A DNA stretch of 64,000 nt from Porodaedalea pini (lineage: Eukaryota; Basidiomycota; Agaricomycetes; Hymenochaetales; Hymenochaetaceae). A model generated the notes under the pieces. The model saw nothing but the letters and a program-made list of their open reading frames with translations, was not told where the DNA came from and did no database searches. The position numbers and the translations under genes were made by a program. The stretch is from NCBI GenBank assembly GCA_002794775.1, contig NBAY01000072.1, positions 124,001-188,000 of the forward strand. The letters are read 5' to 3'. Shown here in pieces: positions 1 to 9,858 of this stretch; within the stretch, counting starts at the first letter, position 1, and each line of letters starts with the position of its first letter.

Positions 1-861
1 ATACAGCTTGGTTCTGCACTGGTGAGCCACCAAAATCCGTTTTGGATCACATCTGGTATTGTTCCGAGCCTCCCGAAGCTTAATTGCTCATGTTCTCGAG
101 TTACGGCTCCGAGTTCCGGCTATTTGGTGTTGTTTGGCTAGAGCCTCCGGTCTGTCTTTGTGTCCTTTGTACGCCGCTCAGAGGCTCAACCCTCTGTTGG
201 TTATTTAAACACTCATGTAAATGTCTCAAAAATGGAAGTTTAGTTCCCCTGAGTCAGTCCCAGTCTTTAGTTCTCGTCTCCGTCGCCGTTCAGTGTCGTT
301 CCGTCCGTTCCGTCTCGAGTCCCGTTTTCGGCCAAATCTTGCTTTCGCTATATCGCCCTCAGTTCTTATCCGTTTCCCGAGCTCTCTTCAGATTCTTAAT
401 CTCGTCGAAAATCGCTTTCGAACACTGTCTTTTCTTGCACGATTTCGAGCCCGCGTCGTAGAGCTACAAAAATAGCTTTTGGTTCCGGGAGTTCCGTGCG
501 TTCCGCCAGCCGCAACCAGTGCAACTGCTATATCTCCGTCAATTCTGCATCGCGTCTCGAGGTCTTTTCAGATTCAGAATCGCCTCGACAAATAGTATCG
601 ATTCCTGTCTTCACTGGCGAGTTTCCGAGCCCGGGTTGTCAAGATCGTAGTTGCTCTTTGTTCTCTGACCGCATTTAGGCACGTTTTGCCGGTCGTCCTT
701 TGTACTCGCGTCCTCGAGTCGACACCTAGCCCCGAGTATTCTATTACACTTCCCCACACTTCCTGACACTATCCCCTCCATCAGACACATTAGAGTGAAC
801 CCCCAGTGGCCGAACTCAACCAGGTCCGAGTCTGCCAGTAGACCGTACCGTCACCTTTCAC
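1..861. other. Unrecognised 5' segment with degenerate tandem repeat
   Basis: I recognise no gene here. Two diverged copies of a block of roughly 190 bp lie in tandem, about 290-475 and 486-655. Each starts with a GTTCCGT-CGTTCCG run, continues through TTTCAGATTC, and ends with TTTC-CGAGCCCG-GT. A TTATTTAAA box sits near 201. Similarity to the other chromoviruses in the window begins only at about 862, within the protease, so this segment takes the place where the 5' LTR, leader and gag of element A should be. It could be the 5' part of another LTR family or unrelated flanking DNA; I cannot decide. Confidence 0.4.
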
Positions 862-864
862 CGC

Positions 865-3800
865 GTGGAAGGTGAAGTAAGGGAGGTGGACGCACACGCA
901 CTCGTGGATTCGGGATGTACGGGATCGTGCATTGACGTAAGGTTCGTCGAACGGTATGAACTGGAGACGAAGCGTTATGTCCGACCCCTTGCGGTACTCA
1001 ATGCCGACGGCACGCACAACGAAGCCGGATTGATCGAGGAGTACGTCGACGTCGAACTTACGATCGGTCACCATAAAGAAAGGATTGTCCTGGCGGTAAC
1101 CTCACTGGCATCGTCCAACATCTTTCTAGGGTACGACTGGCTTCGTCGACACAACCCGGAAGTCGACTGGAAGACGGGAACACTCGACTTTACGCGTTGC
1201 CCGAGTGAATGTGTGGTGGAGAAGGACGTGGAGGAAGGCATGCAGAAGGTGTGGAGAGCAGTAGAAGAGACGAAGGGGGTGAGAGAGGTGCGAATGGACA
1301 AGACGTCCTGGCCCGCATACCTCAACGACTACGCCGACGTTTTCAGCAAAAAAGGTTTCGAGAAGCTACCGGAACATCGCCCATGGGACCACGTCATCGA
1401 CTTGAAGCCCGACTTCAAACCGAGCGACTGTAAGATCTACCCGCTCACGCCAACTGAGCAGCAGTCGCTCAAGGACTTCCTCGATGAAAATCTGAAGTCA
1501 GGACGCATTCGACGGTCGATATCACCCATGGCGTCACCTTTCTTCTTCATAAAGAAGGCCGACAAATCGCTACGCCCGATCCAGGATTACCGCAAACTCA
1601 ACGACGGCACGATCAAGAATAAGTATCCCCTCCCTCTCATCGACGAACTTGTTGATAAGGTCAAGAAGGCGAAGTACATCACTAAGCTTGACCTTCGCTG
1701 GGGGTACTACAACGTCCGGATCCGCGAAGGCGACGAGTGGAAGGCGGCATTTTGCACGAACATGGGCCTTTTTGAGCCAACGGTCATGTTCTTCGGTCTT
1801 TGCAATGCGCCGGCGACGTTCCAAGCGTTCGTCAACCACATCTTCAAGGAACTGATCTACGCGAACTTGATCATCGTATACCTCGACGACATACTGATCC
1901 TCTCAGAAACCATTGAGGAGCACATCGACACATCGAGGCGCGTACTTCAGATCCTCCGGGAAAACGGCCTGTACTTGAAACCGGAGAAGTGCGAATTCGA
2001 TGCCAAGGTCGTTAAGTATCTCGGTCACATCATCGGCAACGGCGAAATCAAGGCGGACCCGGCAAAGACGGAGGCGATTGCGAACTGGCCGGTCCCACGA
2101 AACCTCAAGGAGCTACAACAGTTCCTCGGCATGGGTAATTGGCTACGACGGTTCATCAAGGACTACAGCAAGGTGGTCCATCCGCTGACGTCGCTGACAG
2201 GCAAGAAGGACTGGGTATGGGAGACCGAACAGCAGGAAGCGTTCGAGGAGCTGAGACGACGTCTCTGCTCACCTCCAGTCCTGGTCATCGCTAACGACGA
2301 GGGCCCTTTCCGCGTTGAAGCGGACTCGTCGAACTTCGCACTCGGAGGCGTGCTATTGCAGAAACAGGAAGGCAAGTGGAGGGTAGTCGCCTATAGGTCA
2401 GAAGCGCTCCTACCGGCCGAACGAAACTACGAGATCTACGACAAGGAGATGCTCGCAATCGTCTCAGCACTCAAGGAATGGCGTCAATACCTCCTGGGCG
2501 CTCGCCACAAGATCGAGATCTGGTCCGACCATGCCAACCTCACCTACTTCAGGTCGGCACAGAAACTGAGCTATCAACAAGCTCGCTGGCGGACCGAACT
2601 CGAGGAATTCGACTTCCACCTCGAGCACAAGTCGGGGAAGACGATGGGCAAGGCGGACTTACTGTCGCGCAAGGCAGGCTATGATGAAGGGAAGGACGAC
2701 AACGATGACGTCGTGTTCATCAAGGACAAATGGCTGAATCGTGGAGTGGTAAGGACGTCGCGTGAGGAAGTGTTGGAACGAGTGGGTGACGCGCAGAGGG
2801 CGCAGGACGAGTCAGAAAGACCGACGGGAATGGCGAAGGCCGACGGGTTGTGGCGGATGAAAGGCAAGGTGTACGTGCCGTCGACGATGAAGGAAGCGGT
2901 TTTACGGGAATGCCACGACTCGACCCTGGCAGGACATCCCGGATCGTCAAAGACGGTCGAACTGGTACGTCGAGACTTCTGGTGGGCGTCGATGTTCTCC
3001 GACGTTCGAGCATACGTCCGAGGATGCGACCGTTGCCAGCGGACGAAGGCTCTGAGAACATCGAGATCAAGGCCACTTCACCCGAACACGATCCCGGAAG
3101 GCCCATGGGAAATTGTCACGGTCGACCTCATCGGAGAACTCCCAGACTCCAAGGGGCACAACGCAATCTGTGTCTTCGTCGATAGATTCTCGAAACAGAT
3201 GCACGCGATCCCGACGATGACGAGGCTGTCAGCAGAAGGCATGGCCCAGCTGTACCGAGACCACGTCTTCCGCCTCCACGGCTTGCCGAAGAAGATCATC
3301 CATGACAGAGGCACGCAGTTTGACGCATCAATGATGAAGGAGCTGTACAAACTCCTACACATCGAAGGCAACCCGTCGACGGCGTATCACCCACAGACAG
3401 ATGGTCAGACAGAACACATTAACCAAGAGCTAGAACAGTATCTTAGGCTCTTCGTGAACCATCGCCAATCGGACTGGAAAGACTGGCTCCCCCTCGCAGA
3501 GTTTGCGTACAATAACCACGAACATTCGGCGACGAAGATGTCCCCTTTCTACGCAAACACAGGACATCACCCCTTGAGCTTTGACACGACACGAACCTCG
3601 TCTGCCAACATGTCGGCGGAAGAATTCGCGAAGCACATAAAGGAGACTCATCGTGTCGCGAAGGACAACCTGGTCAAAGCGGCAGACGACATGAAACGCT
3701 ACCATGACCGGACGGCAGGAGCTTCGGTGGAGTACAAGGCTGGCGATAAGGTCTTCCTCGATGGATGAAATATCAGCACAGATTCGCCCACGAAGAAGCT

Positions 3801-4272
3801 TGCCGACAAATGGTACGGTCCCTTTGACATCGTCGACAGAGTAGGAGCGAGCGCGTACAAGCTCAAACTCCCAAAGCGATGGAAAAAGGTCCACCCTGTC
3901 TTCAACGAAGCCCTGTTGAAACCCGCCGTCAAACCATCCTTTGAAAGCCAGAAGCGACCACCGCCGCCGCCGCCAGACATCGTCGACAACGAGGAGGAAT
4001 ACGAACTCGAGGAAGTCTTAGACTCACGTCTGCACCGAGGGAAACTGCAATACCTTGTCAAGTGGGTCGGCTACAATGAACCCACTTGGCAGCCTGAGAC
4101 GGACTTCGGCGAGAACGCAAAGGAGGCGATCGCTGAATTCTACCTCAAACATCCCGGTGCACCTCGGAAACTCAACATCCCTCGTCAACGACTCCGTCCG
4201 CTCTTCGTCGACACCGAGCCTGACAACAGTGATCATGGTTGGTCGGGACGCCCAACCTTGAAGGGGGGGTAA
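865..4272 (+). pseudogene. pol: pol polyprotein of chromovirus A (PR-RT-RH-IN-chromodomain)
   Basis: One reading frame of 1136 codons, interrupted once by TGA at 3766-3768. Domains in order: aspartic protease (LVDSGCTGS near residue 20), reverse transcriptase (YLDD near 340), RNase H (EADSS, then a WSDHANL motif near 550), an integrase HHCC finger (CHDS...GHPG...CDRCQ), integrase core acidic residues (VDLIGELP, HDRGTQFD, and the E of TDGQTE), and a C-terminal chromodomain (YLVKWVGYNEPTW, encoded near 4050). The stop falls at a position where element D has CGG (DGRNIST), so it is a CpG-type nonsense change. The start is a truncation edge, not a true initiation codon. No gag precedes it. Integrase chromodomains of this group bind histone marks and direct insertion (known for the family); the effect here is inferred. 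Confidence 0.88.
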
Positions 4273-4710
4273 TGTTAGAACTCGAACCTTCACCTTTTCT
4301 TTTGTTTTCCTTTTACCATTTCTTTCCTTTTAACCGCTCCTTTTTCATTATAATTAATCATCTTTCCAATCATTTCCCACACTCCTTCCACGCGACCTTC
4401 ATTTGTTCCATTCCTAATTACATAAACTATACAGTACTTAGATAATACGGTCCCACAGGCGCTGCGTTTATAAGGAAGAGGAATTGCAAACGAACACCCG
4501 TTCTGCTTTTCCTCTTACCTCCGCGACGACCTAGGTGAGACCGCGCCCCCCCCCCTCCTGTATTAGAGTACATTGTATTAATCCTCTTACCTCCGCGACG
4601 ACCTAGGTGAGACCGCGTGTCCCGAGTCCCCGCTCGAGTATAGCACGTCCCAGACGACAGTCAGCCGAGGCTTGCCTAGTCCGAGTCATCTCCCGGACTC
4701 CCGCCTAACA
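4273..4710 (+). repeat. 3' LTR of chromovirus A
   Basis: Begins TGTTAG, ends CTAACA, 438 bp, directly after a seven-G polypurine tract and TAA stop. It contains a TATA box (TTTATAAG, about 4467), then GTTCTGCTTTT about 30 nt downstream, the putative self-primer. A block reading CTTACCTCCGCGACGACC-TAGGTGAGAC occurs twice (about 4515 and 4583). Confidence 0.85.
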
Positions 4711-7518
4711 GTCAAAGCTTAAGGGGTGACGTCCTGCGTTCGCGTAGAAAGGAGACATCTTCGTCGCCGAATGCTCGCGGTTATTATACGCGAACTCCGC
4801 GAGGGGGAGCCAGTCCTTCCAGTCCGATTGTCGATGGTTTACGAAGAGCCTAAGATATTGTTCAAGCTCTTGGTTAACGCGTTCCGTCTGACCATCTGTC
4901 TGTGGGTGATACGCCGTTGACGGGTTGCCTTCGATGTGTAGGAGTTTGTACAGTTCCTTCATCATCGATGCGTCGAACTGTGTGCCTTGGTCATGGATGA
5001 TCTTCTTCGGCAAGCCGTGGAGGCGGAAGACATGGTCGCGGTACAGTTGAGCCATGCCTTCCGCCGACAACTTTGTCGTCGTCGGGATCGCGTGCATCTG
5101 TTTCGAGAACCTGTCAACGAAAACGCAGATTGCGTTGTGTCCCTTGGAGTCCGGGAGTTCTCTGATGAGGTCGACCGTGACAATTTCCCATGGGCCTTCC
5201 GGGACCGTGTTCGGGTGAAGTGGCCTCGACCTCGATGCCCTCAGAGCCTTTGTTCGCTGGCAGCGATCACACCCTTGGACATACGCTCTGACGTCGGAGA
5301 ACATCGACGTCCACCAGAAGTCTCATCGGACGAGTTCCACCGTCTTTGACGCTCCTGGGTGTCCTGCCAGTACCGAGTCGTGACATTCCCATAATACGGC
5401 CTCCTTCATTGACGATGGCACGTACACCTTGCCTTTCATCCGCCACAACCCGTCGGCCTTCGCCATTCCCGTCGGTCTTTCCGACTCGTCCTGCGCCCTC
5501 TGTGCTTCACCCACTCGTTCCACCACCTCGTCGCGCGATGTCCGCACCACTCCACGGTTCAACCACTTATCCTTGATGAACACGACCCCATCATTGTCAT
5601 CCTTGCCCTGATCATAGCCCGCCATACGCGATAGCAGGTCGGCCTTGCCCATCGTCTTGCCCGACTTGTGTTCGAGGTGGAAGTCGAATTCTTCAAGTTC
5701 AGTCCGCCAGCGAGCTTGGCAATAGCTCAGCTTCTGCACCGACCTGAAGTAGGTGAGGTTGGCATGGTCGGACCAGATTTCAATCTTGTGGCGAGCGCCA
5801 AGGAGGTATTGCTGCCACTCCTTGAGCGCCGAAACGATTGCGAGCATCTCCTTGTCATAGATCTCGTAGTTTCGTTCCGCTGGTTCAAGTGCCTCTGACC
5901 TGTAGGCGATCACCCTCCACTTCCCTTCCTGCTTCTGCAACAACACACCACCGAGCGCAAAGTTTGACGAGTCCGCTTCTACATGGAAAGGGCCCTCGTC
6001 ATTGGCGATGGCTAGGACTGGAGGTGAGCAGAGACGTCGTCTCAGCTCCTCGAACGCTTCCTGCTGTTCGGTCTCCCATACCCAGTCCTTCTTGCCCGTT
6101 AACGACGTCAACGGTCGGACCACCTTGCTGTAGTCCTTAATAAACCGTCTTAGCCAGTTTCCCATACCGAGGAACTGTTGCAGCTCCTTGAGGTTCCGTG
6201 GGACTGGCCAGTTCGCAATCGCCTCTGTCTTTGCCGGGTCAGCCTTGATCTCACCATTGCTGATGATGTGGCCGAGGTATTTGACGACTTTGGCGTCAAA
6301 CTCGCACTTCTCCGGCTTCAGGTACAGGCCATTTTCTTGGAGGATCTGGAGTACGTGCCTCGACGTGTCGACATGCTCCTCAATGGTTTCCGAGAGGATC
6401 AGGATGTCGTTGAGGTATACGATGATCAAGTTCGCGTAGATTAGGTCCTTAAAGATGTGGTTGACAAAGGCCTGGAACGTGGCCGGCGCGTTGCAAAGGC
6501 CAAAAAACATGACCGTTGGTTCGAAGAGGCCCATGTTCGTGCGAAAAGCTGCCTTCCATTCGTCACCTTTGCGGATCCGGATATTGTAGTACCCCCAGCA
6601 AAGGTCAAGCTTAGTGATGTACTTCGCTTTCTTGACCTTGTCGACGAGTTCATCAATGAGAGGGAGGGGATACTTGTTCTTGATCGTACCATCATTGAGC
6701 TTACGGTAATCCTGGATCGGGCGTAGCAATTTGTCGGCCTTCTTTATGAAGAAGAAGGGCGACGCCATGGGCGATATCGACCGTCGAATGCGACCCGACT
6801 TCAGATTTTCATCAAGGAAGTCCTTGAGTGACTGCTGCTCAGTTGGCGTGAGCGGGTAGATCTTACAGTCGCTCGGTTTGAAGTCGGGCTTCAAGTCGAT
6901 GACATGGTCCCAGGGTCGGTGTTCCGGCAGCTTTTCAAAACCCTTTTCGCTGAAAACGTCGGCGTAGTCGTTGAGGTATGTGGGCCAGGACGCCTTGTCC
7001 ATTCGCATCTCACTCACCCTCCTCATCTGCTCCACCTCCTCCTTCACCTTGACTAGGTCCTCCACCTGCTTCCTTTCGATCGCACATTCGCTCGGGCAGC
7101 GCGTAAAGTCAAGTGTACCCGTCTTCCAGTCAACCTCTGGGTTGTGTCGTCGAAGCCAGTCGTACCCCAGGAAGATGTTAGACGACGCCAGTGAGGTTAC
7201 TGCCAGGACGATCTGTTCCTTATGGTGACCAATCGTAAGTTCAATGTCGACGTACTCCTCGATCAACCCGGCTTCGTTGTGTGTGCCGTCGGCATTGAGT
7301 ACTGCAAGGGGCCGGATATAACACTTCGTCTCCAGCCCATACCGTTCGACGAATCTCGCGTCAATGCATGATCCCGTACATCCCGAATCCACGAGCGCGT
7401 GTGCGTCCACCTCCCTCACTTCACCTTCCACGCTGTGTTCGACGTTCAGGAGAAGGTCCAGCTGGCGTCCGCCAGTTCCTCTCATGAACAGCTGCTCATA
7501 CTCCTCACTTTCCTTCAC
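4711..7518 (-). pseudogene. pol: pol of chromovirus B (PR-RT-RH-IN, truncated)
   Basis: Starts in protease (MRGTGGRQLDLLL, then LVDSGCTGS), continues through RT, RNase H, HHCC finger and the integrase core to PLSFD, where the A insertion cuts it. One in-frame TGA lies at 5320-5322 (relatives have CGA in LVRRDFWW). The RT catalytic motif reads YLND instead of YLDD, losing one catalytic aspartate. Upstream, the pol frame is open beyond 7518 into the end of gag, consistent with -1 frameshift expression rather than its own start codon. The integrase C-terminus and chromodomain are missing. Confidence 0.85.
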
Positions 7519-7649
7519 ACCGGTGGGGACTTTGTACTCGGGAAAACCATCGACGTCGTTCGCATTTATGTATTGTACAGACGGTTGGTTATATTTTAAT
7601 GAGTCCAGAGCCGAAGTCCCTTGTCCTTCTCGGTCAGTCGCCCCGATGG

Positions 7650-8723
7650 CTACGCCTGACCACTCGCAAAACCCTGCGAGTCGACGACCTCTTCGTCATT
7701 GTCTTCTTCCTCCACATAGTCCTCCACAGTCGACCTCCGAGTGTCTACAACTTCCTCGAAGGCCGACTCCTTCATTGCTCTGAGCTCATCGGCGAGGACA
7801 CGGCGTTCGCCTGGCGCCATCAGTTCCAGCATGTGCTGGATGATCGGTTTCGCTTGCGGGCACTTGTCCTTGAAGTGGCCCAACCCGCCACAGATCCAGC
7901 ACGCGCGTCGTCGTTGTGCCTCGTTCATTGAGACGTCCATCGGCTGACCAGCGCCTCCGAAGGTGACGCCGGTCGCGTCGCGTCTATCGACGTGAGGGGC
8001 CGCTACCTGACGGCGAGCTGGGGGTGCTTGTTGTGGTAGGCGAGGAGGGGGAAGAAAGGCGCGTCCTCGTTGGATAGCGCAAATCTGCTGTTCGCCGCGG
8101 TCTATTTCGATCGCCTTGTTCTCCCAATCCTCGTATTTTGTCGGGACTGGCATCGACCTTAGCACTCCATGGACCACCTCGATGTTCATCGCTCGCTTGA
8201 GGCGATCGCAGATGACGCTGTCGTCTTTCAGCTCGGCGCGCTTAATGATCACGTCGAACTTCTGGAAGAACTCATCCGCGGTTAGGTCCTTCTGAACCTT
8301 ATCTCGGAAATCCTTCAGCGCTTTCTCCTTGCGATTCGGGTCGTCGAACGAGGCGTCGAGTCGTTCCTGGAATCTTTCCCAGCTGTCGGTGAAGGTGACG
8401 ATTCCCGACGTTGTCGACTCCTCGACGTAGTTCTGCGCCCACGTTGCCGCATTACCACCCTTCAGGTAGGAGAGAGCTACATAAATCTTACTCTCTGACG
8501 TAGGGTATCGATTTGGATTTGCGGATACGAAAAGAAGGACTTCACATCTGAAGTCGAGGTAATCGTCGCCACCAGTGAATTCACGTGGTCGGGCGACGTC
8601 GATGTTTGGTACAGCAGCGGTACTAGGGCCCGCTGGGGTGTTTGCGGCTTGGTGAGCGAAGGCGCCCGCTACGATCGCCGCGATTTGCTCCAACTGTTGT
8701 GTGCTGAAGCCTCCCGTCGACAT
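7650..8723 (-). CDS. gag: Gag of chromovirus B
   Basis: An intact 357-residue frame from ATG at 8723. It forms the capsid/nucleocapsid protein of the retrotransposon particle. The middle part carries the retrotransposon-gag type helical region (YLDFRCEVLLFV, then FSPNRYPT-like and AATWAQNYVEE segments), and near residue 280 a CCHC zinc knuckle is visible (CWICGGLGHFKDKC). An acidic tail follows. The heptamer GGGTTTT (7674-7668 on this strand) lies in the last ten codons with the phase needed for -1 slippage into pol. A colinear homologue in element D (38169) supports the start codon. Confidence 0.9.
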   Translation of the reverse strand: MSTGGFSTQQLEQIAAIVAGAFAHQAANTPAGPSTAAVPNIDVARPREFTGGDDYLDFRCEVLLFVSANPNRYPTSESKIYVALSYLKGGNAATWAQNYVEESTTSGIVTFTDSWERFQERLDASFDDPNRKEKALKDFRDKVQKDLTADEFFQKFDVIIKRAELKDDSVICDRLKRAMNIEVVHGVLRSMPVPTKYEDWENKAIEIDRGEQQICAIQRGRAFLPPPRLPQQAPPARRQVAAPHVDRRDATGVTFGGAGQPMDVSMNEAQRRRACWICGGLGHFKDKCPQAKPIIQHMLELMAPGERRVLADELRAMKESAFEEVVDTRRSTVEDYVEEEDNDEEVVDSQGFASGQA

Positions 8724-9445
8724 TGTTGTTCTAGGCGTGTCCGTTTGTCGCTCAGGGGGGGTCGGTGGTGATGAATCTCGTCGCGCTTCTCTATACGGTC
8801 CTGGGATCGGTGGGAGGATGGTCGACGTCGAAAGCGATGGCGAAATCGGGGTTGTCTGATCTATCGGCGCAGGAGCCCACTTTAATCTTCTTCCTCCTTC
8901 AAGCGTTGAATACCAGAGTCCTTTCTCTGCACGCCACCAGATAATGTATTCAACGCCTGTTTGAGTAACCGTGAACCAGGAGCGGCGTTCCTCGTTGTAC
9001 CAGGAACGAGACGGGAGAGCACGACGTTGTTCCTCATCGAGATCTATGTTGACGATGGAGGAGGAACAGGGATTGGGTGTGCGTTGGTACCGGGGTTACG
9101 CCAACGTTGAGCGGGTTCGTCAGCAAAATTGATGACGAGGCGGTAGGATCCGAGTGAGATCACAAACGAGATTGTCGTCGAAGTTTGTACTCGTCTGGTC
9201 ACCCACGTCCACGTCAGGTGCGTGCTCCACCAGAGGCTAATCCGGAGAGCCAGGGTCGGGAAAGGTTGGTTGGAGTGATTACTTAATACACGAACGTCCA
9301 GAAACGTCCGGGCAGGGTTGAGGGTTGTCGTTTAGGGGGTTTACATGTCAGGTCCTTCGAGGGGAGTACTCCTCTAGACCAAGTGAGGGCGAGTCGACAG
9401 CGACGACGTACGCTGGGGATGAGCCTGGGTGAGGTTCTGCTTTTA
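8724..9445 (-). other. 5' leader and primer-binding site of chromovirus B
   Basis: Untranslated leader between LTR and gag, similar to the leader of element D (37459-38168). The primer site (9444-9434, AAAAGCAGAAC on the minus strand) lies one base inside the LTR and is the exact complement of GTTCTGCTTTT in the LTR at 9651-9641, which fits Tf1-type self-priming. No open reading frame of note. Confidence 0.75.
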
Positions 9446-9858
9446 TGTTAGGTGGGAGTCCGGGAGACGACTCGGACTGGGCAGGTCTCGGCTGACTGTT
9501 GTCTGGGACGTGCTGTACTCGAGCGTAGACTCGGGACATGCTTACTCAGGCTAGGTCGTCGCGGAGGTAAGAGGATTAATACAAGTCTAAACTAATACAA
9601 GGGGGACGAGTCTCACCTAGGTCGTCGCGGAGGTAAGAGGAAAAGCAGAACAAGGAGTTCATGCGATTCCTGAGACCTTATATAGCGACGACCGTGAGAC
9701 TATATTACCTAACATTACCTAACGAGTGGGAATGGAAGGAATGAAGGTAGTGTGGGAATGATTGTGTAAGATGGGTAAATATGATGAAAAGGATGAATAT
9801 AATAAAGGAAATGGTAAAAGGGAGAATAAAGGAAAAGGTGAAAGTTCAGGTTCTAACA
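9446..9858 (-). repeat. 5' LTR of chromovirus B
   Basis: 413 bp, TGTTAG...CTAACA read on the minus strand. TATATAAG (9684-9677) is followed 33 nt later by GTTCTGCTTTT (9651-9641), the presumed RNA 5' end. The duplicated CTCCGCGACGACCTAGG-type block is present. Confidence 0.85.

Larger units (their letters stand above)
862..4710 (+). mobile_element. Chromovirus A (Ty3/gypsy), 5'-truncated, with 3' LTR
   Basis: The element keeps protease, reverse transcriptase, RNase H, integrase with chromodomain, a polypurine tract (4261-4269) and a 3' LTR (4273-4710, TGTTAG...CTAACA). It lacks the 5' LTR, primer site and gag. At 4711 the sequence continues directly as the integrase region of element B on the other strand, so A seems to have inserted into B. 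The expected 5-bp target duplication would be GTCAA (4711-4715), but the left copy is lost with the 5' end. Its RT keeps the catalytic YLDD, and the element is the least mutated of the four pol genes. Confidence 0.85.
4711..9858 (-). mobile_element. Chromovirus B, 3'-truncated, with 5' LTR
   Basis: Reads right to left: 5' LTR (9446-9858), primer site, leader, gag, pol to the middle of the integrase core, then abrupt junction with the 3' LTR of element A at 4710/4711. The right edge of its LTR abuts protease-coding sequence of element C at 9859, so B probably inserted into C; the candidate 5-bp duplication is ATGGC (9859-9863), whose left copy is not in the window. Gag is open but pol has one TGA and a mutated RT active site, so B cannot be autonomous as it stands. 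Confidence 0.85.

Noticed and set aside
1068..3894. Many antisense and shifted ORFs within the chromovirus pol genes
   Set aside because: They recur in every copy as shadows of the high-GC pol frame and carry no recognisable domains.
9762..9858. Apparent start of a pol protein at 9762
   Set aside because: Those codons lie in the LTR of element B; the true C pol sequence starts at the insertion edge, 9859.
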